Shown: piece by piece, positions 53,238-62,794 of the stretch | Layout of the letters: each line of letters opens with the position of its first letter | Position numbering within the stretch: the first letter of the stretch is position 1 | Source: Parietichytrium sp. I65-24A | Lineage: Eukaryota; Sar; Bigyra; Thraustochytrida; Thraustochytriidae | Assembly (NCBI GenBank): GCA_012862575.1 | Contig: BLSF01000004.1 | Span: 434,001 to 498,000 of the forward strand | Reading direction: 5' to 3' | Length of the DNA: 64,000 bases | Made by a program: the position numbers and the translations under genes | Notes under the pieces: generated by a model | Told to the model about the DNA's origin: nothing | Database searches by the model: none | The model's input: the letters and a program-made list of their open reading frames with translations, nothing else

Positions 53238-54129
53238 ATGCTGAGGTTCGACGCAGCAGCAGTGGCGCGCGTCCGCGAAGCCGCGCAGCGTATGCCGCGT
53301 AGAAGGTATGATGCTAAGCTACCGAAGAAGATGCAGCGAAATCCCGAGGAGTACCAACGACGAATGGAGAGAAGTGAGTTCGCGTGGAGGAGAAGAGGTT
53401 GTAGGTGATGGTGAGAAAGGAGAAGAGGTTTAACGCGTGCGTAAACTTGGGTCCACAGCCGCGGCAGTGTGCGTTGCAATGTGCAACGTGGAGAGTGAAG
53501 CTGCGCTGCTCCTGACGCTCAGGTCTAACGAGTAAGTGTGAAGTTTGCACGATTGAATGCTGTAAACCCTCAAATTCCTCTGTCGCGCGGCTCTGACGTA
53601 TTTGTGCTCTTAATCCTTTTTTTTCTTGACACTGTCGACTCGAAGAGTAGGCACGCATGCTGGTCAGGTCTCCTTTCCAGGCGGCCATATAGAGCCAGAC
53701 GAGACACCGGAAGATGCGGCCATTAGAGAACTTTGGGAAGAGACGAGCCTCCGCGCAAAGCCAGTGACAAGATGGCACCAAGTGCGCGCTGTCACGGGGA
53801 CCATGGTGACCCCAATTTTGTGCTTAATTGATGAAGATCTAAGCGCCACACAAGTGGCCGCTGCCGCGAACGCCAGCCAAGAAGTAGCAGAAACATTTTC
53901 CATTCGCGTGCAAGACTTTTGCCGCCCCGACGTCAGAGCAATGGAAGACCTCAAAAGCAGATGGAAGATGCCGCGATTTCAAGTCCCGGAGATCTCTCAC
54001 CCCCCGGTTTGGGGCCTCACCGCTTTCATCATCGACGGCGTCATGCGCGACATCTTCTGCCCAGTTTTCAACATAACAGACTACCCTGCATCTGAGGACT
54101 CCAAAATCCGGGGTTCCAGCCCTTTGTAA
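53238..54129 (+). CDS. Nudix hydrolase, CoA diphosphatase (NUDT7/8) type, three exons
   Basis: Exons 53238-53373, 53459-53531 and 53646-54129 join into 230 residues. Donors are GTGAGT and GTAAGT and acceptors end in CCACAG and CGAAG; introns are 85 and 114 bp. Frame is kept across both joins (MERTAAVCVAMC; LRSNEVGTHAGQ). The joined protein shows the CoA-pyrophosphatase pattern LLTLRSNEVGTHAGQVSFPGG, with Gly where the usual second Arg stands. The Nudix box covers residues 83-105 (G, five residues, E89, seven residues, REL-EE). Family members cleave coenzyme A or acyl-CoA, often in mitochondria or peroxisomes. The N-terminus (MLRFDAAAVARVREAAQRMP) is basic and amphipathic, which would suit mitochondrial import. 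The C-terminus SSPL resembles a weak peroxisomal signal at best. This model was assembled here from sequence and splice sites. Confidence 0.9.
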
Positions 54130-54301
54130 ACCTTAATTCCCCCACCAAACTCCACTCACAGCTCGCAACTCTTCTCAAAAATCCCCTGTTCATCCCTCCG
54201 TTTCAATCGTCGATGGGTCGATCCTTGCCATTTTCTCCTCTAGTCTCTACGTGGCCGTCTTCATTTCGCGGTCGACTATCATCAACATCCATCTATCACC
54301 C

Positions 54302-54350
54302 TTCTCCTATTCTCCTATTCTCCTATTCTCCTATTCTCCTATTCTCCTAT
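54302..54350. repeat. 8-bp tandem repeat (TTCTCCTA)
   Basis: Six near-perfect copies in tandem between the Nudix and WDR60-like genes. Confidence 0.93.
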
Positions 54351-54591
54351 CCCAACTACTTCGTTCTTTTCCCAGTCCCCTAGGCTACACCCATTCAACA
54401 CCAACCTTAGTCCTCACTTCCCCAACCGTTGCCCGACACTTATCCGATAGATTCCGATAGTCCGAGTCAGAGTCTGACTAGTCTGACTTGTCTGACTTGG
54501 AGCCCTGAGTCTGTAGAACAAACGTAACAAACATGGTGGAACTGTTCCAGAGGCAAGTGTCAAGTGTCAAGAGGCAAGTGGAAAGAGTACT

Positions 54592-54660
54592 CAGAGGTCT
54601 CAGAGGTCTCAGAGGTCTCAGAGGTCTCAGAGGTCTCAGAGGTCTCAGAGGTCTCAGAGG
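54592..54660. repeat. 9-bp tandem repeat (CAGAGGTCT)
   Basis: More than seven perfect copies, ending 186 bp before the WDR60-like start codon. Shorter AAGTGTC copies lie just upstream. Confidence 0.95.
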
Positions 54661-54708
54661 AAGCGAAGTGACTGACAGAGACCGCGCGAGATCCGTGCAA
54701 AAAGAAGA

Positions 54709-54760
54709 GCATTGCAAAGCATTGCAAAGCATTGCAAAGCAAAGCATTGCAGAGCATTGC
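54709..54760. repeat. 10-bp tandem repeat (GCATTGCAAA)
   Basis: Five copies, the later ones imperfect, ending 86 bp before the WDR60-like ATG, so probably in its 5' leader. Confidence 0.9.
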
Positions 54761-54846
54761 GCGGAAAGAGAGTGGCATGCGCTCGCACTAGGCGGGGGGT
54801 GGTATCGAGATTGTGAGCAGTGGACCGGCGAGCGTTCGTCGGGAGG

Positions 54847-57513
54847 ATGTCGAGTCCGGTGAAAAAGCCCGTGAGAATAGTGAAGAAGTCGCGGAAAACA
54901 GACGGCGGCGGAGCAGATGCGGCCGCAGCTGCAGTGAGAGAAAAGCCGGTGGACACCGCGGAGTTCACTGTGAGCTCGGACCCTTCGCTGGCGGTGCCGT
55001 CACCGAAGAAGCTCAAGAAGAAGAAGAAAAAGCCCGTGGTGAATGACGACGCCGTCGTCGAAGGATTGCTTGACATTCAAAGCGACTTGGACCAGCCCCC
55101 GAAAGAGCGCAGGAGCGCGACAAAAAAGCACGTAGTCCGCGAAGACCGCGAGGAGGAGAAGCAGGGCCATGGCGCGTCTTCTGAAATACCCGTTGAGCCG
55201 GAGGTGAACCAGGCCATTGAGACGCCGAAGAGGATCAAGATTAAAAAGAAGAAGGACAAAGAGAGAATCGATCTTGAGCAAGAAAAGCTGAGGCAGCAAG
55301 AAGAGGAGGAACAAGCTCGGAAAGCTGTCGAGGAGAAGGAGCAGCTCTCGCGCAGAACAAAACCGTCGAACGAGGAAAATGACTACGAAGATGACTTTGA
55401 GGACTATGACGATGACTTTGACGATGACGAACAGACACCTGCTCCTGCAAAGGACTTTAAGCCAGCCAGCAAGTCACCAAAACCAGCCAGCAAAAATATT
55501 TTTGCTCCAGATATGAATAAGTCCAAGAAGAAGCCAGCGAACCAGACCCCAGCAGCCGCTGCCGGGACCTTTTATAAAGTTGAAAAAGCCAAGCCTAGAG
55601 CAACTAGCAGCCAACGAAGCCGGCGTGATCAAGAGAATATCGTGAGAGGAAATTTTGAGGAGGACGTGGGTATTGAGTTGGGCTCAAATTCTTTCAAAAG
55701 CAAACGTGCAAACGATATCAAGAGTTTGATCAAATTGCAGCAAACAAAACTTGATATCTTCGAGCAACACTCTCTCCCGCCATGGGAGTATTATATTCGC
55801 ACCGTTGCGGCGGGCGGTACGAAACGCCAAACTTTTTGTCAGACCAACGATGATGCTTGTGACGTCGAAATCCAAACGGAAATTGTGGAGACGCATGAAA
55901 TGTACTGTCAAGGCGATGATACCGGCCCAGGCTTCGATCTCGACTCGGCAGTGTCCGTTACGAGCGAAGAAAAGAGCGCTGATCGATACGTGGCGGAAGA
56001 AATGGCCGTTGCAAGCACTCCGGGACTGGGCAAATTGACAGAGATGATGGAACTCTTGCTGGAAGAGAACGTGTCAGAAGCACGGGCAGAAAAGGATCAG
56101 GAGTCCAAGGCCGGAGACAGCGCCCAAGAGGGAGGAGCGTTCGAGTCCAAGATACGTCTTTACTCTAAGGAACGCGAACCCCAACTTCGCCTTGAGCAAC
56201 GCACTGTTCTTCAGACCGAATTTTCCCCGATGGAGTCACACATTGTCCTTGTCGTGTTTTCCCCAATCTCCCTCGGCCCATCGGATCAATCGCCAAAGGA
56301 GGGCGTTGATCGCAGGCTGCAAAAGTCATCCATCATCTGCATTTGGGACTTGAATACTTCATATAAGGCCCCGAAACACGTACTGGCTTGTGACGCAATT
56401 TTGACAAAAGCTCTCTTTAGTCCAGGACGCGCGGAGTTAGTGTTAGCGGGCTGCGATGACGGCACGCTGCTAGTTTGGGATTTGAAGTATGGCCTGGCCA
56501 TCGAAGAGGTGCTCTTCCCCTCTCTTTCGACTGGCGCATCGCGGGCGCTGGATGCAACAGCAATGCACGAGTCCGGAATTGTGGATTTGCAAACGATAGC
56601 GTCTTCGAAGCTGGCGGATTCGAGCTTTCAGATTGCTTCAATGGATCAAGACGGGAAGGTTAATTTGCATACTATTCTTACACAGTCGGCACCATCGGTT
56701 TCGACGGCGACGCACAGCGACGAATCGAGCGCGGAGTCTTCAACTACATCGAGAACATCTAGCTTGTTCATGGAGGGCAGAGTCAAGCTCCAATTTGTGG
56801 CGCAGCTTGACGCTTTGAAGGATGTGCAAAAGGAAGAAGATCCTTTGGATGATCTCCGAGGGGAGGTGGTCAGTTCTTTGGCAATTCATCCAACCGACCA
56901 TGGCCAACTCTTTGTCACTGGGTCCGCGGGTTCCATACAGCGCTGCTCGCGATTTGGCCATCGGTTAGCCCCCAAGGTTTTCAAGCCAGAGGCGTTCAAT
57001 TCGCTCTCTCTGGACTCCCACGCTGGTGCGTTCGGAGAAGAGTCAACTTGTATTGCGTTTCACCCTCAGCTGGATGACTATTTCCTCGCGGGATTCTCTT
57101 CAGGACAAATCGCGCTGTTCAACCTTTCCTTCTCCGCGCCTATCAAAGTGTGGGGAATGACAACCGAGGAAGATGCATTGAATGGCTCGGGTTTTGCGGG
57201 TGTGGTGCAAGTTACGTGGTCGCCCTCATCGCCCACCGCATTTTTTGTCATGGACGGCAAATACAACATCTACGCTTGGAATCTGGCCCGTGAGGAATCC
57301 AGGCCGATTGCCAAAAAGAGTCTCGGAAAAGGCCGGGTCCGTGGATCGAACCATCTCTCGCTCTCAGCAACAATCGTTCAAACAATGCAGCCAAGTGTGG
57401 CGATCACGTCCGAAGAGAATGGCGTCATTGTGTACAAGTTAGGAGGTGCCGTGTTGCCCACAGCACCTTTCAATCGTGAAGAGACTGAACGCGTTTTCAG
57501 TAATTTGTACTAG
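54847..57513 (+). CDS. Dynein-2 intermediate chain, WDR60/DYNC2I1-like
   Basis: Subunit of the retrograde intraflagellar-transport motor, needed for cilia or flagella. 888 residues from the ATG at 54847; the frame is open a few codons upstream only through a GTG. The N-terminal third is charged and disordered, with Lys clusters (KKLKKKKKKP, RIKIKKKK) and the acidic patch ENDYEDDFEDYDDDFDDDEQ that is typical of WDR60. A conserved middle follows: DIFEQHSLPPWEYYIRTV and QTNDDACDVEIQTEIVET, regions matching light-chain and partner binding in the family. The C-terminal half is a WD-repeat propeller (SIICIWDLNTS, VLAGCDDGTLLVWDLKYG, ASMDQDGKVNLHTI, LAGFSSGQIALFNL, KYNIYAWNLA). No intron is seen. 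Its presence implies a flagellated stage, as in zoosporic protists. Confidence 0.9.
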   Translation: MSSPVKKPVRIVKKSRKTDGGGADAAAAAVREKPVDTAEFTVSSDPSLAVPSPKKLKKKKKKPVVNDDAVVEGLLDIQSDLDQPPKERRSATKKHVVREDREEEKQGHGASSEIPVEPEVNQAIETPKRIKIKKKKDKERIDLEQEKLRQQEEEEQARKAVEEKEQLSRRTKPSNEENDYEDDFEDYDDDFDDDEQTPAPAKDFKPASKSPKPASKNIFAPDMNKSKKKPANQTPAAAAGTFYKVEKAKPRATSSQRSRRDQENIVRGNFEEDVGIELGSNSFKSKRANDIKSLIKLQQTKLDIFEQHSLPPWEYYIRTVAAGGTKRQTFCQTNDDACDVEIQTEIVETHEMYCQGDDTGPGFDLDSAVSVTSEEKSADRYVAEEMAVASTPGLGKLTEMMELLLEENVSEARAEKDQESKAGDSAQEGGAFESKIRLYSKEREPQLRLEQRTVLQTEFSPMESHIVLVVFSPISLGPSDQSPKEGVDRRLQKSSIICIWDLNTSYKAPKHVLACDAILTKALFSPGRAELVLAGCDDGTLLVWDLKYGLAIEEVLFPSLSTGASRALDATAMHESGIVDLQTIASSKLADSSFQIASMDQDGKVNLHTILTQSAPSVSTATHSDESSAESSTTSRTSSLFMEGRVKLQFVAQLDALKDVQKEEDPLDDLRGEVVSSLAIHPTDHGQLFVTGSAGSIQRCSRFGHRLAPKVFKPEAFNSLSLDSHAGAFGEESTCIAFHPQLDDYFLAGFSSGQIALFNLSFSAPIKVWGMTTEEDALNGSGFAGVVQVTWSPSSPTAFFVMDGKYNIYAWNLAREESRPIAKKSLGKGRVRGSNHLSLSATIVQTMQPSVAITSEENGVIVYKLGGAVLPTAPFNREETERVFSNLY

Positions 57514-57767
57514 CTGATTAGCAAGATGGTGAATCACAATCACATGCACAACTGTTTAGCTTTTGTCAGGCTGTTCATGTTACCTGAGTAAATTAACTTC
57601 ATATAATACTGCGAAAAGAGAGCTCGATCGCAATAGTCGTTCGTAAACGTAAACACATACATTTCTTTTCAAGACTGTGAACGGAGACCTTGGCGGCTCA
57701 CCAATTCAGGCGGCTGTCGAAAAATTGCGAGCAGTGCAGGTGCCGATGAAAAGGTTCAGCCGCCAAG
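57514..57767. other. Short convergent 3' spacer
   Basis: Lies between the stop codons of the WDR60-like (+) and TPR (-) genes. I see nothing specific in it. Confidence 0.5.
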
Positions 57768-58295
57768 TTATAAGGTCCCTTTAAACATCTCCTTTTCTTT
57801 CTTTGACTGCTCTTGTTGCCATTGAAGGTATTCCTTTTTCAGTGTGTCAATCTCAGCGCGAATGGCTCGATCCTGAGGGTTCTTCTTGGCCGCAGCGACT
57901 AGGATAGCTTTGGCCTCGTCAAATTTACGCAACTTCAAAAGCGCTTGTCCTTTTCTGAACTCTGCTTTGGCGTTTCCGGGATTGATAGCTAGCGCATCGT
58001 TGGCGACCGCCAGTGCTTTGTCATACTTTTCCAGTTTGCTATACGCTAACGCTAAGTTGCAGTACACCGAGACCTTGAGCTCCGAAACGCGCGAGTGCTC
58101 TTCTTCGGAAAGTACTTCGTCTTTGGCGTACTGCGCGTACTGGCTCTCCGGGGCTACCAACCCATTCACGTACGCAAACACCGTCCTGTACTTGACCACA
58201 GCCTTGCGCACCAGACCCTCCCCGAGCAGCTTGTTACCTTCGTCCTTGAGCGCCAACGCCGCCGCCAGCTTGTCCGCTGTACTCATCCCCGACAT
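57768..58295 (-). CDS. TPR protein, FKBP/TTC9-like repeat domain
   Basis: 175 residues from the ATG at 58295 (MSGMSTADKLAAAL); another ATG lies three codons on, and the frame to 58310 begins with GTG. Three tetratricopeptide repeats are visible: KDEGNKLLGEGLVRKAVVKY, a longer spacer, then SVYCNLALAYSKLEKYDKAL and AEFRKGQALLKLRKFDEAKA. A helix (LKKEYLQWQQEQSKKEKEMF) follows. This is the layout of the TPR domain in large FKBPs and TTC9, which binds the C-terminal EEVD of Hsp90 or Hsp70. No peptidyl-prolyl isomerase domain is present. A role as chaperone adaptor is likely but not proven. A 9-bp tandem repeat lies about 100 bp upstream of the start. Confidence 0.9.
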   Translation of the reverse strand: MSGMSTADKLAAALALKDEGNKLLGEGLVRKAVVKYRTVFAYVNGLVAPESQYAQYAKDEVLSEEEHSRVSELKVSVYCNLALAYSKLEKYDKALAVANDALAINPGNAKAEFRKGQALLKLRKFDEAKAILVAAAKKNPQDRAIRAEIDTLKKEYLQWQQEQSKKEKEMFKGTL

Positions 58296-58398
58296 GCTCC
58301 CACCTCCCACTTCCTATCTCCGTAAAGTGTCACAACAATTCGTAATTCGGGACTGCCTCAACTCACGCGTTCACCCAACCATGACAACCGCCAACGCA

Positions 58399-58456
58399 CT
58401 GGCAACTCTGGCAACTCTGGCAACTCTGGCAACTCTGGCAACTCTGGCAACGCTGC
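58399..58456. repeat. 9-bp tandem repeat (CTGGCAACT)
   Basis: Six copies, the last slightly changed, about 104-160 bp upstream of the TPR gene start on the opposite strand. Confidence 0.94.
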
Positions 58457-59049
58457 GTCTCGCACATATCTAAGATAACCATGTTCATGTTCATCAACTT
58501 ATTCATTCATTCAGAATTCAGATTATTAGAGTGGAAACAAGTGAAAAAGTGCGGAACTATAAATTCGTTCCGCAATTGCTCATGCTCAGAACAAGGAAGC
58601 CTTCCCCGAAGCGGGGTCTTATCCTGTCTACGGAGTCGCTACGCAACGGCTATTCTCGCCATTCTCGCGCCACTATAACATGCTATGGCATGCTGTAAGA
58701 GGGGTTAGTTGCTTAGTTAGCGCTGCGAGAGAGGAGGAAGAATGAATTTACAAGTAAAGCGCAAGCAGCAACAAAAGGACGTGGAGGAAGTGGAAGAGGC
58801 GGGATTGCGCGAGAGGGATGCGCGATTGATCGACTGAGGGAGTGTAGTGCCAGAGCTGTGAGAGGCTATTGTGCGCAGTTCAAGTTGCAGTTGTTGCAGT
58901 TGCAATTGCAGTTGCGATTTCGATTGCTGTTGTGGTGGAAAGGTGTGCTTTGTGCTTTCCGTTCCTTTTCAATAACAGTAAAAGTCCATTTGCGCGGCGG
59001 AGAACGGCAGAGAGGTCGCAGATTAGGACGAAAGGAAGAAAGTGCGCAC

Positions 59050-59076
59050 GCAGAGGCGCAGAGGCGCAGAGGCGAG
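59050..59076. repeat. 9-bp tandem repeat (GCAGAGGC/GCAGAGGCG)
   Basis: Three copies lying about 90-110 bp upstream of the coiled-coil gene start, likely in its leader. Confidence 0.8.
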
Positions 59077-59162
59077 GCGATTTGGGGTTCGGTTTGGACG
59101 TGCGGGGTGGATTTGGCTTGTTGTATTGTTTGCGTTGGGGACCTGCTTCGATTTAGGACAAG

Positions 59163-60362
59163 ATGAAGAAGCGACAGGAGCTGATGGAGGCGAGGCGAGA
59201 GGTAAGTGCAATGTTATCAGCAGCGGGATTGCATGAGGATGTGAGCGAGTTTGAGGATGAGACGTCTCGCGAGTTGGGGCTTTGGGTTGTGTGGTTGAAT
59301 GTTTTTAGAGTGCTGACATGGTGAATGGTGAACGTCGGGCAGGACTCGAGAATCTCGACGCTGGAGGGCAAGTTGCAGAGAATATCTTCTGAAGCAGAGG
59401 CATACAGGCGCTTCGCCGAGAGAGATAGCTTGATAGATGCTGGAAACAAGAACCAGATTGAGCAGCTCCAGAGCATGCTCCAAGAAGAGCAAAAGCGGAA
59501 CGGCGAGGCGATTCAGGAGCTGAAAGAGTTGAGAGAAAAGGTGGAACAAGATCGAGCCAAAACTCGGCATGGCCATGACCAAGAGGTTTCCAAGCTCAAA
59601 GAGGAGATTGTAAGACTGCAGGAACTTTTGGTGGAAGTGGAGCAACGCACTGAGGCGGAAAGAGCGGAGAGAGGTACCGCCGAGAGTAAGCTGGACTCTC
59701 AGCCTGTTGGCCTCGCAACCACTGCAGCGCAGGCCCGGCACAAAACGACGGAAAATGACCTGAGGCTTGCTCAGCTCGAAGTAAAAAAGTTGAAACGTGA
59801 GGTCGATCGGGAATCGCGGCGCGCAAACCGGTGCGAAGAGGAGCTTTTGGAGCTCAAGACGCAACTCGAGGGGTTCAAGCGCGAGCAGCAAGTGAAAGAC
59901 TCTCAGCTGGACTCGATGCGAGCGGAACTACAAGAATTTTTAAGTGACCCAATCACAGCCGTAGAGAACCTGATGACGCCCAGAACAGCATCGCGGCGAA
60001 GCTCGTCTCAAGCGAGCTTGCCACAGTCAAGGTCAGTTTCCCGCCTGGGGAGTGAAGGAAAGGATGGGGGCGAAGAGACCCCAAGGGAGGGTGCAAAAAC
60101 AGGATTCCAGATTGACCTCTCTAGCCTGGGCCTGGGCGAGGGAGTCACGAGCTACAGCAATGAAGCAAAGATTGTGGACAGTGCTGAGGCCGAAGAGGCT
60201 GCGGATAGCGAAGAAGAGTATGACGATGCTGTTGACAATGAGCTTGCAACGATGCGCGAGCACTATGAGTCGAAGTTATCTGACCTGATGGACCAGCTCG
60301 GGTCTGCAAAGCGGAACATCAAGGAGCTCAACGAAGAGATTGTCTCTCTTCGAGGTGTGTGA
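59163..60362 (+). CDS. Coiled-coil protein, 13-codon first exon
   Basis: Exon 1 (59163-59201) codes only MKKRQELMEARRE. The intron is 59202-59342 (141 bp, GTAAGT...GGCAG). Exon 2 (59343-60362) starts DSRISTLEGKLQRISSEAEA; total 352 residues. Residues up to about 210 are nearly continuous heptad-like coiled coil (EQLQSMLQEEQKRNGEAIQE, VSKLKEEIVRLQELLVEVEQ). A Ser-rich linker (SRRSSSQASLPQSRSVSRLG) and an acidic stretch (EEAADSEEEYDDAVDNE) follow, then a final coiled coil (REHYESKLSDLMDQLGSAKR). No motor or globular domain. The last codons (CGAG|GTGTGTG) could hide a donor, so more 3' exons are possible; the frame at 60484-60735 (KVLDSDYRKVANLLQEVAGL) is a candidate I could not join. A centrosomal, flagellar or golgin-like role are guesses. 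Confidence 0.82.
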
Positions 60363-60828
60363 ATCACATAACGCAATGTTGTTACCTGCTCAGTCCCGGC
60401 CAGTGGACCGAGTGGTGCATAGGGGGAGGAGCATGGGAAGTCGATGATACAGTGTTTTAATTCCATGGACCTTTTCTCGGCGAGTGGCGCCGAAGTCCTC
60501 CAAGTGTTTTGGCGAGTGCGATCGAAACTACGTAGCTTCAAAATTCTTGCTGCGTTCCGCACTGGTCCGAGAAAAAAACGTTTTATTAGGTATGCACCTG
60601 CCTCTGCATAGATATATGTTCCCACAAATTGAAAAAGTACTTGACAGTGATTACAGAAAAGTTGCTAATCTTTTACAAGAGGTTGCCGGGCTTGTTCGTT
60701 TCTTACAGTTCATGTGCAACGATCTAGCTTACTAGCTTGGTATTGGGAAGGAGAGCTACTGGCAGCAACACCAAGCCATGCAATGCAAATTATAAAATTC
60801 AAATCGAGGCTATCCTCACAAATTGTTC
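60363..60828. other. Convergent spacer, possible unresolved exon
   Basis: Between the coiled-coil gene (+) and the translocator gene (-). The + strand frame 60484-60735 (84 codons) has a helical, AT-richer tail (VANLLQEVAGLVRFLQFMCN) that could be a last exon of the coiled-coil gene or chance. Confidence 0.35.
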
Positions 60829-62072
60829 TCACTTTTTCTCCAGCTGCTTGACGTAGTTGTAGGCGCAGAACCCGGCGAGAGAGATGGTGTAACCGAAAAA
60901 CTGTGTGGCTGTGACAACTTCGTTCATCAACATCGCGTTGAATATAACAAGCAATGCGTTTCTCGCAGTGGCCAGGAGCTTCAATACTAGCGCATTACTG
61001 TATTGAATGACATAGGTGTTGATGACGTTGGTCATAATTGCAAACAGACAAGACAACACAAACGCGTGACTGTTCGCAGATGCGACCTCGTAATCCTCCG
61101 CAGTCATGTACGGAAACTCCATAATTGCCGCAAAGAAGAAAACGAAGAGAGCGCTGATAGGTGTAATGTAGCACAGAGACTCAACCAGATCGAATTTGTA
61201 GTCCTGCAGAACTAGCTGCGTGAAAATCAGTTTCAGGGCCTCGAACATCTGCGCAAGGAGCATACAGCATATTCCGACAAAGCTAAAGTTGAGCTCTCCA
61301 AACCCGGCAATCGCAGTTCCGAGACAGATGAACAAAACAGTTCCAACCACTTGCTTTGACGGGAAATCCAGCCGAAAGGCCACTAGACCGCACAACGTCA
61401 TGACTGGAGTAAAGGCCTTGAGCATCTGAATAAACGCTACCGAGAGAAATAAGTAGCTCGCCATTCCAAGAACAATCGTCCTGTGCCGGGGAAAAGGTCA
61501 AGACTAGTCAGTTTAATGGTTTCTTTCGAAACAGTGCATTCTACATGGCGACAAATGTACTCACCCCGCAGAAAGTGCGCCGATAGGGCATATTCTCCAA
61601 ATGAAGAATGTGGACGACATGGCCTCAGCGTGTTTGAGCTGTTTGCCGCTGAATTTGACATACGCCCAGCATGCAACTGAGGAGAACACCAGAGTGATCA
61701 GGGTCAAGCACAGCGGGAACTTGAAGTCAAGATCCCGAAGAATGTACTTGTTGCTCCTGAACCAGGTGGCGACACCAAATAATCAAAAATACACAACGGA
61801 TGTCAGATCTCGAGGCAGGCCCGGGGCGCCGTCCGATTCCAACCCCACGCGCTCACAACTTACATGATCAACATTGGACCAGACAACATGAACACGGCAA
61901 ACAAGAACGTCATTTTGATCAGCGAGAATGCCCCCGCAGCAGCAGCAGCAGGAGCGGAGCTCTCTCCATTGATCTCCTTCCTTCGCTGCATGCTGTTGTG
62001 ACGCTCTCTACGTCCCATCAGCTGCTCCGCGTCGCTCGTCTCCAAGTCTGTGTTTCGCGCACCTTGCTCCAT
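60829..62072 (-). CDS. Triose-phosphate / nucleotide-sugar translocator family carrier, three exons
   Basis: Exons 62072-61864, 61756-61565 and 61480-60829; introns 61863-61757 (107 bp) and 61564-61481 (84 bp) have GTAAGT and GTGAGT donors and CAG acceptors. The join gives 350 residues. Both junctions restore family sequence: GPMLIMSNKYILRDLDFKFP and PIGALSAGTIVLGMASYLFL. The family hallmark continues as SVAFIQMLKAFTPVMTLCGL. About ten helices are expected, and the end is basic (NYVKQLEKK), a form that in some relatives directs ER retention. Members exchange phosphorylated sugars or nucleotide sugars across Golgi, ER or plastid membranes; this one fits the KT/KV-A/G fungal-plant group better than CMP-sialic-acid carriers, though substrate is unknown. 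The start at 62072 (MEQGARNTDLE) is one choice; ATGs at 62177, 62015 and nearby are also in frame. Confidence 0.92.
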
Positions 62073-62794
62073 TCTGCCCTGCTCCGCCCGTCTCTCCCTG
62101 ACCACCCTGTGACCAAACCCCGACTGCCCAGCACCACTCAGTGGGCACTTTCTCTCCTCTTGATTCACAGGTCGCAATATCAGTGCGCTCGCGTACGCCT
62201 CAAGTATGCCACACGTGTGCGACCGGCGATGACGAGTCCAGCGGAGATGGAGTGGATGAAATCGGCCATAAGCTTCCTACAGTTTGCATTAGTACCTCTT
62301 AGCATCCTTGGGGGGATTACTGCACGGGACCGTCAGATTCTTAGGCATTGTTAGGAAGCGGACTATGGCAATGGAGTCGTTCGTCGTTTGGAGTACTAAT
62401 AAGTCCATCGGGAAGCGGGCATGGCGATCCCAGTGGCGGCACCTATGCATTCAGAGATCGGGCGTCATTTGGTTCTCCCTCGTTTTCATGTGGATGCCGA
62501 CAGTCAACACATGATTGCCCTCTGCCATACTCAGTGATCTCTGTCGTCTCTGTCAACATGGGACATAGCCGAAAAAATGAGTAACACGCTCCACAGCCTG
62601 AGCTCATCGCTCCAGACGGGTTCTGGGTGTCCAGATCATCGCGCCCACCGCAGTTGAGGCCGCGGGCTGGCGTAGGAAAGTATGAAAATAGGTGAAAGGG
62701 AACGAAGCTGTATCTTTTTTGAATCATGGTCATGCTGTCTAGTGAACTAACGATCTATATTTGCAATCTCTTGCAACATGCAACAACGCGCTGC
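62073..62794. other. Tandem spacer, 0.7 kb, no supported gene
   Basis: Upstream region of the translocator gene and 3' side of the stanniocalcin-like gene, both on the minus strand. No repeat or domain stands out. Confidence 0.5.

Larger units (their letters stand above)
54130..54846. other. Intergenic region with dense tandem repeats
   Basis: Leads to the WDR60-like gene. It holds an 8-bp repeat (54302-54350), a 9-bp repeat (54592-54660) and a 10-bp repeat (54709-54760). No gene is supported; frames through the 9-bp repeat give artificial Arg-Gly-Leu strings. Confidence 0.65.
58296..59162. other. Divergent spacer with tandem repeats
   Basis: Holds the promoters of the TPR gene (-) and the coiled-coil gene (+). 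Contains a 9-bp repeat (58399-58456), an AGAATTCAGA site (58513-58522), imperfect GTTGCA hexamers (58883-58915) and a second 9-bp repeat (59050-59076). No gene is supported. Confidence 0.6.

Noticed and set aside
52805-53479. Minus-strand open frame of 224 codons
   Set aside because: It overlaps the first two Nudix exons in antisense. The + strand there has conserved, correctly spliced sequence, so the antisense frame is a shadow.
54533-54862. Open frames with Arg-Gly-Leu or Glu-Thr-Ser tandem peptides
   Set aside because: They are translations of the 9-bp CAGAGGTCT repeat, whose period is a multiple of three and so gives long open frames on both strands.
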